From NCBI RefSeq assembly GCF_016808095.1, contig NC_068979.1:11741001-11805000 (forward strand): 64,000 bases of DNA, in the 5' to 3' direction. The notes under the pieces were generated by a model. It ran no database searches. It saw nothing but the letters and a program-made list of their open reading frames with translations, and was not told the origin of the DNA. This document shows, piece by piece, positions 59,442 to 64,000 of the stretch. Both the position numbers and the translations under genes were made by a program. Position 1 is the first letter of the stretch, and every line of letters starts with the position of its first letter. This DNA is from Vigna angularis. Its lineage: Eukaryota; Streptophyta; Magnoliopsida; Fabales; Fabaceae.

Positions 59442-60493
59442 TGTTGGTCGAATATTTCGGCAAGTGTACCGAATCGCTTCAAGTAATATAAAATGGTAAG
59501 TCCAAGTATCGTTTTCCCAAGAGACTCGTAATACTAAAGAATTGTGCGATTAACAACTCATCTAGACTCAATAACATAACATCAATTTACAAACAAGTGT
59601 AGAAACATAAATTTATACATAATTACAAGGTTGGACTTTGGTAGTGAAGACACTTAGATATGGATAAAGGTCAGAAATGATATGGATCGGCTTTGCTCAG
59701 ATTAGATTTCACCACTTTCACTCTTGTGCATAAAAAGTTTCATCTCCTCTCCATTAATTACTAATGTCAACCATCGAAATTACTTTATCCCTAACTCCTT
59801 AGGTGAAAAGCCTAAATCCTCTATTAACAGAGCAGGCATATATATATATATATATATATTCAAATCATTCAACAAATACACAAGAATCTAGTAATTACAT
59901 CAATTCTTAACAAGATGAATTTGGTTCTCCATTTCCATGGAAGAACCTCAAGCTTACAAACATGGTGGATGGAAGAAGAAGAAGACCCAAGGAGGAGAAA
60001 AGAGATGCTTCCATATGCCCCAAGCGGCCTCCATGAGCTCCTGTAGTGAAGTTGCACCTCCACACCGTCGTCCCTGAGCTCTGGGAGAGTTTCCCCCTCC
60101 AAAACTGCCTTCTTTGCTTCTGGTTCGCGTCCTTAAATAGATGGGTCTTAAGTGATTTTTCGCTGGGCGAGCAGGGTCAACTCGCTGGGCCACTAGGTCC
60201 TGGTCGCTGGGCCACTGGCTCCTTTTGCAGGCCAATCTGCTTCCTCTGGCTGGGCCACTGATGCGCTCTGGCTGGGCCACTAATGCACTCTGGCTGGGCT
60301 ACTGATGCACGCAGGGTCTCTTTGATATTTTCCAATTCTTATTCTATTGCGAAATAAACACACAAAAACACTCATATTGATATAAAATCAATTATATATA
60401 CATTTTATACAACTTTTCATGAGATTTTACTCCATAATACATCAAAGGAGATTAAAATAAGTGCTCAGTATATGTAATTTTTGACACTTATCA
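59442..60493 (-). repeat. 5' LTR with internal deletion (1052 bp)
   Basis: Lacks about 240 bp present in the other LTR. In the complete copy the missing part is bracketed by ATTAAC repeats, consistent with a small-homology deletion. (TA)n at 59838-59860. Confidence 0.8.
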
Positions 60494-61945
60494 GGCGGTG
60501 AATTGGTGTTGTGTAAAAATGACCGCTTTTGAAATTTTTTTGCAAAACAATAAGTCTTTAAACTTTTCTTGAATCGCAAGTAAAAATTTATGCAATGTAA
60601 CAATATGCGTATTCGAATACAAGTAGAACATAATCGATTTAATGTAGAGAGATAGGGAGAAGAAAATTCAAACTTTGAGGTTTTTGCTGGTTCGGCCAAT
60701 TTGCCTACATCCAGTGTCCTTCCACTCAATTCGAGATTGGAAGCCAATGCACTATAAAGATCTGAGTTTTTACAACAAGGGCTTTACAGCGACCACACTG
60801 ACAAAATTTAAATCACCTCTCTAACTCACTAATCTAGTATAGGAAAATACAAAAAGACTAGCAGCAAGAACAATCCTCTCTTGTAGTCACCCCTTTGAGA
60901 CCCTTCTGAAAGTCAAGAACCATATTCTTTATTCTGTATACACCACAGGGAAAAAACAATACTCAACGTTTGCTAAAGCTCTTGATCAAGCAATAAGCAC
61001 CTCTATTGTGCAGAACGATCAAACTTTACGAATCAATCAATCTTGCTTCTCAAGAAATCTTCAAGACTTGTATACCACGACAATTCTTGTTTCTTGGAGC
61101 GTTTCTCTCTTCTATAAAACTTCAAAGCTCTATATGAAATTGATATGAAAAAATGTTAGTCTCAATTTGTCTTGCAGAATTTCAAATCATGCGTCTATAT
61201 ATATGGTAAGTCAAATCAGACGCATTTTAATCAATTATGCTCTTAATCTAATCAGTTACACTACACAGTTATAAAAGATTAACAACAGTCAAAGCCATTA
61301 ATTGAATGCTCAATTAATGTAATCGATTTGCAATAAATGCTTGGGCAACATATTTAAAAATATGACCGTTGAGACAGTTATGTCAAGCAATGAAACAATT
61401 TTCAAATCTTTAATAGACTTAATTGAATACAAGATCCATGTAATCAATTAAGCTTTAACACTTAGCATATTTTTGAAAACTTTTCTTCTCAAAATCCATC
61501 ACAGCACACTTGAAAAATATTTGTGCAAACATATGAGTTTTAATCGATTTAACCACTAACGTAATCGACTCAAAACTTGTTGTTTTGCCACAGTTTAAAA
61601 GTTAAGTTGTCTGATGAATTTAATTGATTACATACCATTGTAATCGATTAAGTCTACATATATGTTTGGTGCACGTGGTTTTTCCATTTCCAAAACTCAT
61701 ATTATGCACACACAGATATAATCACATTTCAAACACAGTAGTATGCAATAATCAACACAATATGTCCAGAACTATGCTTATACAAATCTCACAGTAAGCA
61801 TAAGCATATATAACACAAATAACACAGTACATACACATATGTTTTTATTAACAATGTGTTGTCATCATCGAAAACAGATATCACAAAGATTGTGGGTTCA
61901 GCTAACACTATGTTCCCCTATCAACAATCTCAACAAATGGAAAAT
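60494..61945 (-). mobile_element. LTR-like arm B
   Basis: On the - strand from the right it reads TGTTGAGATTGTTGATAGGG, GATATCTGTTTTCGATGATG, GGACACTGGATGTAGGC and ends ACACCAATTCACCGCC: the same family as arm A but inverted and clearly diverged. Its inner end (55288-55306) was cut off by the gypsy insertion. Confidence 0.5.
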
Positions 61946-63010
61946 TAGGGAATGAGAAAGAGGAGAATAAGAGAGAGAAAGTAAGAGTGTGAGGCTGGGA
62001 GTGTGGTGTGAGGCTGAGTGAATAAGACAGTAAAAATTAAGGTTTTAAGAAAAAGTTATAAAAGTAAAGGGTAAAAGTAAATAAGGATATTTTTGGAATA
62101 AAAAAAATTAGAGAGGTGTAAGGAGCAGTGTGGTGGTGGTGGGAGTAACACTCCTCAAGAAGGTCGAACTCAAACTTGAGGATGCTTGTATGTATCATAT
62201 GATCAAGGCCATTTATTGGTAACCCTTTATTAGCCAAATGCATGATTTTAGCCAAATAAAAGAGAGCACAATGTCTTATATCCTTTGAACCCTTAGCTTT
62301 GAACATGTTATAAAACCCTTTTTGAAAAGCTTTACCTTGAGTTGAGTTGAAGATATCTTGTAGTATTGATAAATGTTCAAGTTTGGGATTGTTGGGAATT
62401 CTAAAAAGGGAATATGAAAAGCATTGAGCTAAGCATATGAAAAGCAAAATAAAAAGGAAACGAAAAGAAAAGAAAGACTCAATGCAAAAGAAAGTTAGGA
62501 AGAAGGAAGAGTGGTTGTGTTTAGATGAATCACTTAACTCAAGGATTTTGTGATCCAGAAAAACCAATTTTCTTGTTAGCCCAGCACATTATAAGCCATA
62601 GAAAAGTCCTTGTGATGATACTTGCTAGTGAATGTGTTTGATTGTGGTTAAATGAAAGGAAAAGTTAATTCATGTGACATTGTGATAGTAGAGTGAAGGA
62701 GTGACCTCTTATACACTTGTGTGTTTGAGTGAAACACTTTATCTAGTGAGGAAAGATTCCATGAGCACATGATTACATCTTTGCTTAGTTGATTGATCAT
62801 TCATGAGAATAACATTTGTTTGATACTATGTGATTATGTGAACACTAAAGCATGTGTGCTTCTTGACTGAATTCTTTGTGTTGAGCTGATTTGAGTAATT
62901 ACTTATCTTGAAAGAAGGAGTTTTGAATGTGGTGAACCATTGTATGGATTGGTGGAAGATTGAGTTACATCTTGTTTGCTTGAGGACAAACAAAGTTCTA
63001 AGTGTGGGGT
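61946..63010 (+). mobile_element. 3' internal region of a gypsy element
   Basis: Ends CTTGAGGACAAACAAAGTTC then TAAGTGTGGGGT, the typical end of plant Athila/Tat-type interiors with polypurine tract. The - strand 62400-62130 has a protein-like open frame (see findings). No pol in the window part. Confidence 0.55.
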
Positions 63011-64000
63011 TGTGTAACAGTTGAAAAACTATTACTTTTATACTTAATTTTGACCTTAAAGACAACCTTTATGACTTAGAAATTAGCTTGGAATCATGTT
63101 TTTGATTAAGTTTTGGAAATAAGAGAGTTGGATAGGTTTTATGCTTGGTTTTCCTTGTTTTTGCAGGTTTTAAGATGAATTGAATGAAAGAAGTGAAGTA
63201 GCCAGAAGTTGGACTCGGAAAAGGAAGAAAAACTGCACAAAAGAAGAGTCGCAAGTACCGCTCAACGCCACTTTTACCGCTGAGCGGCACTCTAAAGTCC
63301 CGCAATCAACGCTGAGGGGCAAAACTGCAGTTGAGCGTCAATATAGAAGAATCACACTTACCGCTCAGTGCCATTTTATTGGGCCTTGGGCCAATTTTCT
63401 ATAATTTTTAGGAAGCTATATAAGGTTTTAGCCGAATTAGGATTAGTATCTTTGGACAGAAAGAGGAGAAATCATACTTTCTTCACCCCTTGGAGGATGA
63501 TTTTGGATGCTCAAGATCTATTCTTCAACTTCTAGGGTTCTATCTTTCATTGTTTTTCATCTAGTTTCACAATGTCTATGGTGAACTAAACCTTCATTGT
63601 TGTTGGTGAACCGATGTAATCCTTTGAAACCCTCATGTATTAAATTGGTTCTTTAATCTATATGCTTTCTTTCATTAATTGTTAGGGTTTTTCTTCTATA
63701 GTCTATGCATGCTTTGTTTAACTCATTCAATTGCATGATCATTGATGTTATTTGTATGGACACATATAAGTAAATCTAGAACTGAAGAAATTCTCCCAAG
63801 AGCAATATTGCTTAGACATAGGGATAGGAGGATTGGTTGCCTTTAAGCTTCTGTGCGAATGTAATGCATGAATAATTGCTAGGGAGTTAAGACATTGTAA
63901 ACTAGTGATTAGGAGTAGGCTTTCTTCACCGAGACATCGAGTTTAAGGTAAATTAGAAAGTGACATTAACATTAATGAAGAAAGATGAATTCTTGAATAC
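63011..64000 (+). repeat. 3' LTR of the gypsy element, truncated by window end
   Basis: Starts TGTGTAACAGTTG after the polypurine tract. Contains a cluster of CCGCTGAGCGG/CCGCTCAACG motifs (63.25-63.37 kb) and a TATATAAGG box at about 63418. Continues past 64000. Confidence 0.6.

Larger units (their letters stand above)
55307..60493 (-). mobile_element. Pol-less gypsy-type LTR retrotransposon, 5.2 kb
   Basis: On the - strand: 5' LTR 60493-59442, primer site TGGCGCTGTTGCCGGGGA (59435-59418), interior without gag or pol, polypurine tract TTTGGGGGTG, and 3' LTR 56595-55307. LTRs start TGATAAGTGTCAAAAATTAC and end with CAACA or CTAACA. Flanking 5-mers are GGGGG (55302-55306) and GGCGG (60494-60498), 4/5. 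The primer site and the TTGCCTCCCAAAAACGC segment (58.83 kb) are typical of plant gypsy elements. The LTRs are highly similar, so it is younger than the arms it splits. Confidence 0.82.

Overview
This is a stretch of AT-rich plant nuclear DNA, most probably from a warm-season legume (Phaseoleae, Vigna/Phaseolus type). That placement is an inference from short GT-AG introns, plant transposon families and the style of the legume-type LTRs; no marker gene fixes the species. Only three host genes look intact. All three are class-3 lipase (alpha/beta hydrolase) paralogs with the same seven-exon structure: two on the + strand (12281-14397 and 36176-38284) and one diverged copy on the - strand (46743-44041). 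Almost everything else is transposable element (TE) sequence, much of it nested.

Layout. 1-700: decayed Ty3/gypsy gag-protease (-). 1.2-4.3 kb: a dead MULE (MuDR-type) element with its transposase pseudogene. 4.4-5.6 kb: retroelement gag-like coding debris (-) split by a hAT-type MITE with an 8-bp target duplication. 6.6-19.7 kb: copy 1 of a segmental duplication carrying lipase gene 1; it has received a probable 2.8-kb solo LTR (8007-10796) and a 3.7-kb gene-capturing CACTA element (15322-19026). 20.5-26.3 kb: a nest of small CACTA elements, one inside another. 28.1-39.2 kb: copy 2 of the duplication with lipase gene 2; it has received two more CACTA-type elements and retroelement debris. 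39288-43809: a complete but mutated Ty1/copia element with 5-bp target duplications. 44.0-46.8 kb: lipase gene 3. 49.1-52.1 kb: a pol-less LTR element with a 60-bp tandem array. 52463-53026: a TRIM element. 53.9-61.9 kb: two LTR-like arms in inverted orientation, split by a younger pol-less gypsy-type element (55307-60493). 61.9-64 kb: 3' part and 3' LTR of another gypsy element running off the window.

How it fits together. The lipase genes form a small local family: genes 1 and 2 are close tandem copies in the same orientation and share promoter, introns and 3' region, while gene 3 is an older, longer, inverted paralog. Because the two duplication units can be laid side by side, each serves as an empty-site control for insertions in the other. 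At least four non-autonomous CACTA insertions have matching 3-bp target duplications, yet no CACTA transposase is visible in the window, so they must have been mobilised in trans. The most interesting material is the captured ARF-GTPase and aromatic-prenyltransferase exons inside a CACTA element, the stop-free conserved intron 6 in lipase genes 1 and 2, the GC donor in gene 3, the strand-symmetric palindrome arrays, and the recurrent TAATCGATTA doublets in unrelated elements. No RNA gene, CRISPR array or bacterial-type system was seen.
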